From the NCBI RefSeq assembly GCF_001485575.1, contig NZ_BCNB01000006.1:2046001-2110000 (forward strand): a DNA stretch of 64,000 nucleotides, given 5' to 3'. Shown piece by piece: positions 27,766-36,203 of the stretch; the stretch's first letter is position 1; every line of letters begins with the position of its first letter. The position numbers and the translations under genes are program-made. This stretch comes from Haloarcula sp. CBA1127. GTDB lineage: Archaea > Halobacteriota > Halobacteria > Halobacteriales > Haloarculaceae. The notes under the pieces were generated by a model. The model made no database searches and was not told the origin of the DNA. It saw nothing but the letters and a program-made list of their open reading frames with translations.

Positions 27766-28752
27766 ATGCTCACAGATATCTCAGCTGGCGCCCGCCGTCT
27801 CGCGAACAACTGGTTCTGTCGCCTGCCGATGTTTCGCGCCGGTGCTGTCGTCTTCGTGGCGCTGCTTCTCGCCGGTGTCGCGTTTCCAGTCGCCGGGACA
27901 TTGTCGCAGGTGAACACTGCTAGCGGTGGTGGGGCCGATACTCCGGACGTACAGCAGGTACAGGCCGATGCGAACGCCACTGATACAGACGGAGACGGAC
28001 TGTCGGATCCGCTAGAGCGGTCCGTTTATGACACTGACCCGACCAACGCGGACACGGATGGCGACGGCTATCCGGACGGCATGGAAGTCCGCTGTGAGCA
28101 AGCTATCCCGGATGCAGACCCGCTGCGAACGGACATCTACGTCGAAGTCGATTCTACACAGTCAACGACGCTCAGCGACTCAGTCCAGACCTCTATTGTC
28201 GAGACCTTTGCGAATGCACCCGTTTCGAACCCCGACGACTCCACCGGGATCGATATCCATCTAGTCACGGACGATACGAACCTCTCGGCCAACGGAACAG
28301 TCCACTCGAAATCCCGCGCTGGTGCCGGGAACGATATCTACGACTTCCGGGCCAACCATTCGGAGTACAGTTCTGACGGCTACTACTATGTCTTGCTCAC
28401 CGATGACGTCGCCTACAACGGTGACGACTACTTCGTCGGCGCGGGACGACCTGAAATTGCGGCGATGGAGCGGTTCGATTCGACGAAGATCACCGCGTCG
28501 CTGTTCATGCATGAATTCGGGCATGCGATGGGGCTCGACGCCCATCAGGACGGTATCGACGAGGAGCGCTACTCCCAGACAGAGTACGACAGCGTGATGA
28601 ACTACAACGGGCTGTACAGACAACTCACCTATTCGAACGGCACCGACAGTGTGGGTCGAAACGAGTGGGAATTTGTTGCCGAGAACCGAACGCAGCCCGA
28701 TATCGAGTGCGTCGAGAACGGAACGTGCTCTAGCAGGTGTACGCAGAACTGA
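27766..28752 (+). CDS. Secreted zinc metalloprotease with Ca-binding repeats
   Basis: 328 residues. A hydrophobic signal/anchor (about 25-46) leads to two calcium-binding thrombospondin-3-like repeats, DTDGDGLSD and DTDGDGYPD (about 73-105). The catalytic site is H249-E-F-G-H253-A-M-G-L-D-A-H260, followed by S-V-M-N-Y, a Met-turn. So this is a metzincin-like zinc protease, with the third His at +12 instead of the canonical +11. N-glycosylation sequons (N-x-S/T) occur (NGT, NHS). It should act outside the cell on protein substrates, plausibly stabilised by Ca2+ in brine. Confidence 0.85.
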   Translation: MLTDISAGARRLANNWFCRLPMFRAGAVVFVALLLAGVAFPVAGTLSQVNTASGGGADTPDVQQVQADANATDTDGDGLSDPLERSVYDTDPTNADTDGDGYPDGMEVRCEQAIPDADPLRTDIYVEVDSTQSTTLSDSVQTSIVETFANAPVSNPDDSTGIDIHLVTDDTNLSANGTVHSKSRAGAGNDIYDFRANHSEYSSDGYYYVLLTDDVAYNGDDYFVGAGRPEIAAMERFDSTKITASLFMHEFGHAMGLDAHQDGIDEERYSQTEYDSVMNYNGLYRQLTYSNGTDSVGRNEWEFVAENRTQPDIECVENGTCSSRCTQN

Positions 28753-28779
28753 TTAGTGCGCGAAAACGGCAGTCAATGA

Positions 28780-29997
28780 TTAGCTGCTGTCTGCCAGCAT
28801 ACTCATGAAGAACGACCCGAACACTGTCTGTAGCCCGAGGACCACGACTGTCGAGGCCAGAAGGGTCGCCGTGGCTGACGGCAACGCCGCTTCCCCGGCG
28901 AGCAGCCACTGTCCGAACACGCTCCCGAGATACAGAACGCCGACTGCAGCCGCGAGAATGCCGATGGACGCGCCGTGCTCCAACTGGAACCGCTCCCGTA
29001 TCATGCCGACAAGCACACCCTCGGGCTTGTTTATAGGGTTCGCGGCGATGGAACTGAACAGCGCCAGCGTCCAGACCTGATACCCGACGATTGCCAGCAG
29101 CGACCCGCCGACCATGGTCTGTATGCCGAAGTTGACGCCACCGACCGACAGCTGGGCGGCTGACAGCGACATCAACACGGCCCCGGCAGAGACGAGTAAC
29201 AGAGCCGGATACGAGAACAAATAATCCGGCGCGTTCACGAGCATGAATCGGACGTGTCGCCAGCCGTCACTGAAACTATCGAGCGTTTCCTCGCCTTCCC
29301 GCTCGTGATAGATAATCGGGACCTCCTCGATGGTGAGATCGTTCGCGCCGGCCTCCATGATCATCTCGCTGGCGAACTCCATCCCAGTCGTCTCTAGCTC
29401 TAGCGTTTCGAGCGCGTCCTTGGTGAACACACGGAAGCCGCTGTGTGCGTCGCTGACACCGGCTCCATAGAACGTGTTCAGGAACCGCGTCAACAGCGGA
29501 TTGCCGACGTATTTATGCAGCGGCGGCATCGACCCGTCACGGATCTCTCCCTCAAGTCGACTCCCCATACAGATGTCCGCGTCGCCGTTCTGGACCGGCT
29601 CGAGGAGCTGTGGAATCATTTTAAAATCGTACGTCGTGTCGGCATCGCCCATCGCGATGTACTCTCCTCGTGCCTTGTCGAACGCGTAGCGATACGCATA
29701 GCCATAGCCCGGTTCGTCAGGTGTCACGACTGTTGCACCCCGCTCGCGAGCTAGCTCCGGAGTCGCGTCGGTCGAACTGTCGCTTACGATGATCTCAGTT
29801 GGAACGCGCAACTCCGAGATCGCGGTCTTGATCCAATCGATACATTCTACGATCCCTTTCTCCTCGTTGAGAGTGGGCATCACGACGCTCAAAACCGGCG
29901 TGACTTCGCTCTCCGGCGTGACAAGAAACTCGTCTGCAGTGCTGGCTGCGATCCCCCGTTCATCCGCTTGATTTGCCTGGTTTGCTTGTATTGTCAT
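28780..29997 (-). CDS. Glycosyltransferase family 2 with C-terminal membrane domain
   Basis: 405 residues. GT2 core about 30-260: LSVVMPTLNEEKGIVECI, VSDSSTDATPELA, MGDADTTYDFKMIPQLL (DxD), HSGFRVFTKDALE, and YHEREGEETLDSF. Three or four TM helices follow (about 265-400). This is the dolichol-phosphate mannosyl/glucosyltransferase (GtrB/AglD-like) layout: it moves a sugar from a nucleotide donor to a polyprenyl phosphate on the cytoplasmic face. It is not in the AT-rich cluster, which suggests that it serves core N-glycosylation. Confidence 0.9.
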   Translation of the reverse strand: MTIQANQANQADERGIAASTADEFLVTPESEVTPVLSVVMPTLNEEKGIVECIDWIKTAISELRVPTEIIVSDSSTDATPELARERGATVVTPDEPGYGYAYRYAFDKARGEYIAMGDADTTYDFKMIPQLLEPVQNGDADICMGSRLEGEIRDGSMPPLHKYVGNPLLTRFLNTFYGAGVSDAHSGFRVFTKDALETLELETTGMEFASEMIMEAGANDLTIEEVPIIYHEREGEETLDSFSDGWRHVRFMLVNAPDYLFSYPALLLVSAGAVLMSLSAAQLSVGGVNFGIQTMVGGSLLAIVGYQVWTLALFSSIAANPINKPEGVLVGMIRERFQLEHGASIGILAAAVGVLYLGSVFGQWLLAGEAALPSATATLLASTVVVLGLQTVFGSFFMSMLADSS

Positions 29998-30592
29998 TCC
30001 CGTACCTCGGCTGTAACTGGTGCGGCTAGCGGCATACGCTCGCCACTCCCCTGAACTGCTTTCGTTGAATACGGCTAGTAGGCCTCATTTTATCTGATTT
30101 CAATAGCTAACTTCTGATAGGTACCGCATGGTTCCCACACAGGATATCATGTCAAAGCAGCATATAATAAAGCTGTTGGGTAAGATAACCCATCATTAAT
30201 ACCAGTAGTTAGCATGAGGCTCCCCTATTCTTCTCCGATTGTACACAATCTCTTCCAACCATGACGATATTGTAGTGTGGGCACCTATCAGTAGATCAGA
30301 TTATTCACGGACTAATGTACGTTGTGAAACAGACATCTATCAAACTAGTGGACTATCTCTACAGCGGGTATCATTTACAGACATTCAAACACTACAATAC
30401 AATGACCAACAGGGCGGCCACCTTTGCGGGAATCGTACTACTCCGGGAGTCTAACGAGAGACACAGAGAAGTGGTCCCAGATATTGTCCACGGTCGGAAA
30501 AATTCGCCAACTTGGATAGACGCACTCTGGAGACAACCACTTGATTCCGTGTGCCAGTCGACGACTCTAGGGCTTCATGATTGCCGAGCGGT
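29998..30592. other. Intergenic, no gene supported
   Basis: About 595 bases. A 129-codon plus-strand frame (30315-30704) overlaps the small membrane gene on the other strand and has poor codon character. A short palindrome TTGGG-TAAGATAA-CCCA lies near 30176-30192. Otherwise nothing is visible. Confidence 0.4.
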
Positions 30593-30772
30593 TTACACCG
30601 GGCGACGAAGTCGACTCCGTATCTCGCCACTAACAGCGTGTATCCGTGGCAGTCGCTCCTCTGATGCACTGATCAGCGTTGCGACGCTCAACCCAAGGAC
30701 GTAGACGACTCCCAAAAGCATGATAACTGAGATGTCCTTGCTGAACCGAAGTGCCCCACGTATCGATGCCAT
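30593..30772 (-). CDS. Small single-TM protein
   Basis: 59 residues from ATG 30772: a basic N-terminus (MASIRGALRFSKD), one long TM helix (about 14-34), then a basic tail (RSRLRRPV). A TATA-like element on the minus strand at 30791-30800 (CTTATACTCA) sits about 24 bases upstream of the ATG, the arrangement of a leaderless haloarchaeal transcript. An upstream start at 30814 would precede that element. No family recognised. Confidence 0.5.
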   Translation of the reverse strand: MASIRGALRFSKDISVIMLLGVVYVLGLSVATLISASEERLPRIHAVSGEIRSRLRRPV

Positions 30773-30790
30773 ATACGTACATATCTGGGC

Positions 30791-30800
30791 TGAGTATAAG
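30791..30800 (-). promoter_or_regulatory. TATA box for the small TM gene
   Basis: CTTATACTCA read on the minus strand, centre about 24 bases before ATG 30772, consistent with a leaderless mRNA. The assignment is positional only. Confidence 0.35.
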
Positions 30801-30891
30801 CCGTTGTGGCCCAATTATTAATATTTGTAACTGGGCGGTCGCTGTTGTCCAGAGCCGTAGATTTAAGCTGCTCTATATGCTAAATAGTAAC

Positions 30892-31092
30892 ATGGCCACA
30901 GACCAGTCCGAGGGGGCCAGCCTGCACGTGCCACCGCTGGAGAATACAGCGTTTTTCTCCATTGAGGACGATGACGGCTACGTCCGTATTGAACAGTCAC
31001 TGGGGAATCAGGTCCTGTACACGCCCAATGAGGCGCGGGACATCGCTGAAGCCATTCTCGATGCTGTTGACGAGGCTGTCGAAGAGGAGTAA
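30892..31092 (+). CDS. Small acidic hypothetical protein
   Basis: 66 residues from ATG 30892. N-terminal half is beta-like (N-T-A-F-F-S-I-E, Y-V-R-I-E-Q-S) and the C-terminus is a helix rich in acid residues (ARDIAEAILDAVDEAVEEE). A TATA-like AGATTTAAGC at about 30858-30867 is 29 bases upstream. Longer in-frame starts (30751) would precede that promoter. Sits 70 bases before the inositol-phosphatase gene on the same strand. Unknown function; typical of small conserved haloarchaeal ORFs. Confidence 0.7.
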   Translation: MATDQSEGASLHVPPLENTAFFSIEDDDGYVRIEQSLGNQVLYTPNEARDIAEAILDAVDEAVEEE

Positions 31093-31163
31093 CCCATCCT
31101 GGCCGTCGGCCCTGTTTTGCTGGAAGGCGAGATGGTTTGAACACGGGCGGTCCAGCGTCAGGT

Positions 31164-32003
31164 ATGACAGATGCAAGCCACCGGGCGGCGGTTGCCGAGC
31201 GAGCAGCCCGCGCCGGCGGTGTCGTTGCCCGCGAGCAGTTCCGGGGCGACCTCAGTGTCGATTCGAAGGCCAACAAAAACGATCTCGTCACGGAGACGGA
31301 CCGAGACGCCCAGCGGCAAGTCGTCGCCACGATCCGAGCGGAGTTCCCCCGTGACCAGTTCCTTTGTGAAGAGGACCTCTCAACGTTAGCTGGCCCGGAA
31401 GCTGACTCCGAGCCTGAAGCGGTCGATAGTATCCCAAGTAGCGGCGCTGTGTGGGTAATCGATCCGATCGACGGGACGGCGAACTACGTCCGTGGGATGC
31501 GTCTGTGGGGAACGGTCGTCAGCGCAGTTGTCGACGGTGAGCCGGTCGCATCGGTGACCTACCTCCCTTCGTATGGCGACCTCTACGCGGCTGGCCCCGA
31601 AAGCGTGACGCGAGACGGGACTGAACTTTCCGTGAGCGTACGAACCGACCCGGAGACCTTTGCCGTGGCCCCCGTCGGCTGGTGGGACCGTGATGACAGG
31701 GACGAATTCGGTCGGTTGTGTAGCGCTGTCGGCGACCGCTTCGGTGACATTCGGCGTCTGGGTTCGTTCCAGGCCACGCTGGCACACGTTGCCGACGGGG
31801 CGCTCGAAGGGCTCGTTTGTACGCGCTCGATGGACCCCTGGGATACGATCGCCGGCGTACACATGGTCCGACAGGCTGGCGGCACGGTCACTGACCTCGA
31901 TGGCGAGCCCTGGACCCACGACAGCGATTCCGTCGTCGCCTCAAACGGCGAGGCACACGAGGCCTTCGTGGCGGCCGGCAACGAGGCACTCACTGGGGAT
32001 TAA
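31164..32003 (+). CDS. Inositol monophosphatase / FBPase-like phosphatase
   Basis: 279 residues from ATG 31164 (a TTG nine codons earlier is less likely). The Mg-dependent phosphatase signatures are complete: E-T-D-R-D-A-Q, WVIDPIDGTANYVRGM (the D-P-I-D-G-T metal site), and DPWDTIAGVHMV-[RQ]-AGG. It hydrolyses phosphomonoesters such as inositol-1-phosphate, fructose-1,6-bisphosphate or 3'-phosphoadenosine phosphate; substrates cannot be separated by sequence reading. Inositol synthesis for archaeal lipids is a plausible use. Confidence 0.92.
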   Translation: MTDASHRAAVAERAARAGGVVAREQFRGDLSVDSKANKNDLVTETDRDAQRQVVATIRAEFPRDQFLCEEDLSTLAGPEADSEPEAVDSIPSSGAVWVIDPIDGTANYVRGMRLWGTVVSAVVDGEPVASVTYLPSYGDLYAAGPESVTRDGTELSVSVRTDPETFAVAPVGWWDRDDRDEFGRLCSAVGDRFGDIRRLGSFQATLAHVADGALEGLVCTRSMDPWDTIAGVHMVRQAGGTVTDLDGEPWTHDSDSVVASNGEAHEAFVAAGNEALTGD

Positions 32004-32105
32004 ACACATTTTCGCCATCAAATCCCGCCGCGTCTGGCTCGCGGAAGCCCGCTCCACGCACACGGGACCGGAACGCTGAAACCGCCTGCCACCGGTCACT
32101 CGGCC

Positions 32106-33254
32106 ATGGAAACGTTCGATCGAGCCGTCGATGAGTACGGGCCCGGCCAGCTCTGGGTGGGCTCTTTCGTTGCAGTCCTCCTCGTTGCGGTCGGAGCCGT
32201 TATGGCTGCTCCACAGGCCGTCTGGGATCGGTTCCTCTGGCAATACTTCTGGGGGCCGGTGTACGCCGACGCCAAGTCGGCCAGCTGTGCCGAAATGACT
32301 GCATCCGGCCCACAACCGCTGTACGAGGGCTGTAAAGCGGCTATACAGGAAGGCCGGCTCATCGCAGAACCGGGGTACACTATCGTCTCAGAGATCGGCT
32401 ACATGCTGATTCTGGTGTACATGCTTGTCGGTGTCTACTTCCTCCTTGAGCGACTGGACATCGCCGAAGACCCGAAGCTCTACTTCGCGTTCGTCCCGTT
32501 CATGCTGCTCGGCGGCGCGTTGCGGACTGTCGAGGATGCGACCGACCGCGCGGTCGACGCCGGAGTCACACCCATCGTCGAGTACCCGCTGAGTTCGCTC
32601 ATCATCAGTCCCGTCATCTACGGGACGGTGTTCCTGCTGACGCTGCTCGTCCTCGTCGCCTGCGTGGATCTCGAAGAGCGTGGGGTCGTCGACAGCTACT
32701 ACCGGACGACCGGCGCTATCGGCGGGGCTTTTGTCGCCGTGACGATTCTGTATCTCACATTTGTCGCGCTCACACGCGAGTACGCGACGCTGTACCCGTC
32801 AGTCCTCATCACGACTGTCGCACTGGCGTCGGCGCTGTCGTACGGTCTGTATCGCCTGTTCGAGTCCTACCGACCGGCGCTGAACGACGGAACTGGCTAT
32901 ATCGGCCTGCTGGTCATTTGGGGCCACGCAATCGACGGTGTTGCGAACGTTCTGCTGGCCGACTGGCTCGACGCGCTCAATGTTCCGCTAACGTACTATC
33001 CGAAACACCCGGCCAACGAGTTCATCATTGCGGCTACCGAGGCACTCCAGCCGGCCGGTCTCTCCGCGGCTATCGGCACTTCATGGCCGTTCTTGATTGT
33101 CAAGCTCGCCGTCGCCTCGCTGGTCGTCTCGCTGTTCAATCAGGAGTTCATCGACGACAGCCCGCGGTACGCACTGCTGTTGCTCATCGCCGTTACCGCC
33201 GTCGGCCTCGGGCCGGGCTCGCGGGATATGCTGCGGGCGACGTTCGGTATCTGA
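32106..33254 (+). CDS. DUF63 integral membrane protein
   Basis: 382 residues, about nine TM helices, with DUF63 features: WQYFWGPVYADAK near the N-terminus, EPGYTIVSEIGYM, GGALRTVEDA, H-A-I-D-G-V-A-N. Archaea-specific family of unknown function. It follows the phosphatase by about 100 bases on the same strand, and converges with the YcaO gene (15 bases). Confidence 0.9.
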   Translation: METFDRAVDEYGPGQLWVGSFVAVLLVAVGAVMAAPQAVWDRFLWQYFWGPVYADAKSASCAEMTASGPQPLYEGCKAAIQEGRLIAEPGYTIVSEIGYMLILVYMLVGVYFLLERLDIAEDPKLYFAFVPFMLLGGALRTVEDATDRAVDAGVTPIVEYPLSSLIISPVIYGTVFLLTLLVLVACVDLEERGVVDSYYRTTGAIGGAFVAVTILYLTFVALTREYATLYPSVLITTVALASALSYGLYRLFESYRPALNDGTGYIGLLVIWGHAIDGVANVLLADWLDALNVPLTYYPKHPANEFIIAATEALQPAGLSAAIGTSWPFLIVKLAVASLVVSLFNQEFIDDSPRYALLLLIAVTAVGLGPGSRDMLRATFGI

Positions 33255-33269
33255 CAGCCACTGGTCCGC

Positions 33270-34979
33270 TTAGGGGAACGGATGGTGATCCCGGTCGAGT
33301 CGCGGTTCGAAGCCAAGGTCGGCCGGGACGGCTTCGGCCCGCTCGCCGAAGAACGACTCACCGAAGAACAGCAGCTGTGCCGACGGACAAACGACTCGAA
33401 CCGCCTCGAACCCGAGCTGTTCGAGGTCGCGCGTCGTCAGCCGTGTCCCGTACGGAGCGAGCCCCGCGTCGGTCGCCCGGTCACACAACGTCTCTAGCTC
33501 TGCCTCGCCAGAGAGGTCCGCATCAGGGCCAAGCGAGTCCAGCGGGACCGCCGTCTCCGCAGCCGTCAAGTCGGCCGCCTCACCGGGCGATTTGGCGTAG
33601 CGCCCGATAGCGCCCTGTGCGTCCATGGCCGCCTCGGGACCCATGCTGTCGAGTTCCATCCAGTTCTGGAGCGCCTCCTCCAGCGCGCCGACGGCGGCCG
33701 CACCCGGGTTCAGATCCGCGTCGGTCCCGAGCGCGAAGCGCGGCCACTCGTCCTGTGCCAGTGCGACAGTGATGACTGGCACGTCCACGTCCTGTGTCAG
33801 TAACAGCGCCGTCACGTCGAGGCCCTCAGACGCCGCGCGCCGTCGGAGCGTGTCGTACCGCTCGTGGTCGTTGACGGCCACCCGGAGCGGCTCGAACGTC
33901 GAGTACCACGACAGCATCGCGGCGTCACGCTCGATGACCTCGTACAGCCCGGTCAGCAAGGCCTCCGTGACGGTGTTTCCAAGCCCCAGCCCAGTTGTCG
34001 TTGCTGGTCTGACAGCGTCCGATGGCGGCGGATAGTGGACGGTTTCGGCGGGCAGCGACCGCTGCTCGTCGGTCAGCAGGTTCTCGGCAGGAACCCAAGG
34101 GAGTGCATTCGATTCGTCCCACTCGACCTCATCCCTGACGAACGCATCGGGTGTGACAGCAGCCGGCACATCGGCGACTGTCCCGTGCCGTAGATTCTCT
34201 TCTCGGTAGACGCCGGCCGCGTACCGCTCGTAGTTCTCGCCCAGCGCTTTCATGAATGCTGTGTCCCAGTCGATGGCAACACCGGCGGCCTTGGCGGCGG
34301 CCGACACGTCGCTGAATCCGGCGGTATCGGCGAGCGTTGACAGGTAGTACGGAGCGGGGAACGATTCGACCTCACCGACCTCCGTGGCGATACCGACCCG
34401 GTCGTCAAGGCCCAGTTCCGCCCGCGATAGCGCCTCGCTGTCGGGGGCCGTCTGCCGACCGTCGGCGAGAGGATAGTTCTGTGTCCCGCCACAGTCACAG
34501 CCCGGGACCGGGAGGAACCGCCGCTGGGTGTGCGGGAGTTCCGTGACAGTCCCGAGGAGGGCAGTGTCACCGTCGAGAAACTGGGTCACCAGTCGACCAG
34601 CCAGCGCTCCCGCGAATCGTTGCGTGGCTGCTGCCGGGGCTTCTGTGACTTCCTCGGTGTCATCGACCGTCGCCTCGACCCGCGTCCGTAGACAGTCGAA
34701 ACAGCCGGTTTCAGGTCCAAACCCACTAATCGCGGCGTCACTCACCGGGACGCCGCCGACGCCGCCCAGTTCGACGGCGACCCACGGCGTGCCAGCGTCT
34801 TTCGCCCGGTTGTTCCACGCCGCAAACCGCTCCGAACCGACGGTATCGACGACGATGGCGAGGTTGCCACTGCTGTCCGCCGGTGTCGACGGCTGTGCTA
34901 CTGAAACGTCGATATCGGCGAGAAACGCGGCAAGTGCATCGACAGCCGGTCCACGCCCGACGACTTCGACAGTTCGCAT
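33270..34979 (-). CDS. YcaO protein fused to an E1/ocin-ThiF-like zinc domain (TOMM cyclodehydratase-like)
   Basis: 569 residues from ATG 34979. Residues 1 to about 185 hold a Rossmann-like part (RTVEVVGRGPAVDALAAF) and a zinc tetrathiolate formed by G-C93-F-D-C96 and G-C161-D-C163. Residues about 190-569 are a YcaO domain: KALGENYERYAAG (E-x-x-E-R ATP site), LGLGNTVTEALLTGLYEVIERDA (second Glu/Arg set), GALEEALQ, and a C-terminus ending D-H-H-P-F-P, the proline-rich tail that activates azoline-forming YcaO enzymes. The C+D fusion is the arrangement of thiazole/oxazole-modified RiPP cyclodehydratases. No precursor peptide is visible nearby. It could also act on a protein or on tRNA; thioamidation is another YcaO activity. 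The next gene upstream is TbsP-like. Confidence 0.88.
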   Translation of the reverse strand: MRTVEVVGRGPAVDALAAFLADIDVSVAQPSTPADSSGNLAIVVDTVGSERFAAWNNRAKDAGTPWVAVELGGVGGVPVSDAAISGFGPETGCFDCLRTRVEATVDDTEEVTEAPAAATQRFAGALAGRLVTQFLDGDTALLGTVTELPHTQRRFLPVPGCDCGGTQNYPLADGRQTAPDSEALSRAELGLDDRVGIATEVGEVESFPAPYYLSTLADTAGFSDVSAAAKAAGVAIDWDTAFMKALGENYERYAAGVYREENLRHGTVADVPAAVTPDAFVRDEVEWDESNALPWVPAENLLTDEQRSLPAETVHYPPPSDAVRPATTTGLGLGNTVTEALLTGLYEVIERDAAMLSWYSTFEPLRVAVNDHERYDTLRRRAASEGLDVTALLLTQDVDVPVITVALAQDEWPRFALGTDADLNPGAAAVGALEEALQNWMELDSMGPEAAMDAQGAIGRYAKSPGEAADLTAAETAVPLDSLGPDADLSGEAELETLCDRATDAGLAPYGTRLTTRDLEQLGFEAVRVVCPSAQLLFFGESFFGERAEAVPADLGFEPRLDRDHHPFP

Positions 34980-35010
34980 GCCGAAGCCCTCGTGGTGAAG
35001 GGAGAAAAAC

Positions 35011-35829
35011 CTACGCGGCGAGGATAGACTGGGCGACGGAGGCCAGTTCGTCCGGGTCGGCGTCTTTGAGCCGGTCGTCACCGAGCATCAGGCGGAGTCG
35101 CGGGCGACCCACGTCGATTGGGACCTTCTCGGTGTCGATGAGGTTCATGTCTTCGAGTTTCGTCTTCGTCCGCGAGAACGTTGCCTTGCTCGCCAGCCCG
35201 ACATCCTCGCCCCACTTGCTGATGTCATACAGCAGTTCGCCGTTCCGTGCGGCCACGAGCAGGCTAATGGTGACCTCATCAAGCCCGTCGCCATCGCCGC
35301 GAGCCGTCGACAGCGAGCTGAGAACGTCGTTGAAGTCCGACGCGGTTTCCGGGCCGATATCGGATTCCAGCGTGCTCTGGACGCGGTTGAGCGGCGGTGT
35401 CCGGAGCGAGTACTCGTCGGCGTCTTGCCAGGTCGAGCCGTAGTAGTCGTAGGCGTTATCGACGAACGCCGCGTCGTCGGTCCCGAGACCGCCGACCGTG
35501 TCGCTGATCGTGACGAGCGCGTACACCGTGTCAACGGTTACCGCGACCGAGTGGTTCGGCACGTCGTCAAGCAGTCGCATGGTGAGCCGCCCCTCGTTGA
35601 TGAGGTCGGCCGCAGTGCTCGCAACGAGGAAGTCGTCCATGACGTCTTTCAGTGCGCGCTCGTCGGCGAGCAGCCGAACCTCGGGAGCGCCCGAATCTGC
35701 GTCCAGTGTCGATACAAGCTCAGAGATGGTCCGCCGCGACGGGTTCACGACGTACACCGGCTCGTCAGTTGCCCCAAACACCGTGGTCAGCATGGACCCG
35801 ATGTCGTCTTGCAGGAGATTTTCGGTCAT
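35011..35829 (-). CDS. TbsP-like transcriptional regulator (DUF5821)
   Basis: 272 residues. The C-terminal part (about 185-260) is a winged helix: E-V-T-I-S-L-L-V-A-A-R-N-G, YDISKWGEDVGLASKATFSRTKTKLEDM, I-D-T-E-K-V. The N-terminal half is an alpha/beta domain with VYVVNPSRRTISELVSTL. The full layout fits the haloarchaeal regulator TbsP, which I know as a partner of TrmB in gluconeogenic control; the assignment is by memory of the family and moderate. It lies 30 bases upstream of the YcaO gene and is on the same strand, so they may form an operon. Confidence 0.75.
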   Translation of the reverse strand: MTENLLQDDIGSMLTTVFGATDEPVYVVNPSRRTISELVSTLDADSGAPEVRLLADERALKDVMDDFLVASTAADLINEGRLTMRLLDDVPNHSVAVTVDTVYALVTISDTVGGLGTDDAAFVDNAYDYYGSTWQDADEYSLRTPPLNRVQSTLESDIGPETASDFNDVLSSLSTARGDGDGLDEVTISLLVAARNGELLYDISKWGEDVGLASKATFSRTKTKLEDMNLIDTEKVPIDVGRPRLRLMLGDDRLKDADPDELASVAQSILAA

Positions 35830-35857
35830 TGTCCCTTGCCAGTATATAGTGTACTGC

Positions 35858-35867
35858 TATATTTAAT
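35858..35867 (-). promoter_or_regulatory. Likely TATA box for the TbsP-like gene
   Basis: TATATTTAAT (plus-strand letters), centre 32-34 bases before ATG 35829. A second A/T palindrome-like stretch (AGTATATAGT at 35841-35850) lies between it and the ATG and may be an operator or alternative promoter. Confidence 0.4.
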
Positions 35868-36203
35868 TTTACCGGCCATACTGTGTTGATTTCGCCAACA
35901 ATCCGACAACACCCACCAGCGAACAGCGATAAAATATTGGTCAATTATCCTAAGCAGAAGCCGTTCGACCCACGGACTGAACCACCAATGCCGCTCGGTG
36001 ACGCCGCGTAAATTCGGCCCGATAAGTGGCTGGTGTCACTGTTTCCTTCCCGCCGGAAGTTACGACCCGGGCATCGTCTCAAATCTGACCCCCAGTACGA
36101 AAGGTTCCCGGAAGATGTCGCATCGCCGCAACGACTCGGTCGGTTCGGAAACAGACGGCGGCCGCCTCGGCTCCGGCCATGGAGTCTGACAGCTCTCCCT
36201 TCC
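35868..36203. other. Intergenic, no gene supported
   Basis: About 336 bases between two minus-strand genes. Several short open frames of GC-rich character overlap (for instance 35945-36316 on the minus strand), none convincing. The region may hold the 3' end of the CHAT transcript. Confidence 0.35.

Noticed and set aside
30315..30704. 129-codon plus-strand frame
   Set aside because: It overlaps a better supported small membrane gene on the other strand and shows no haloarchaeal codon character.
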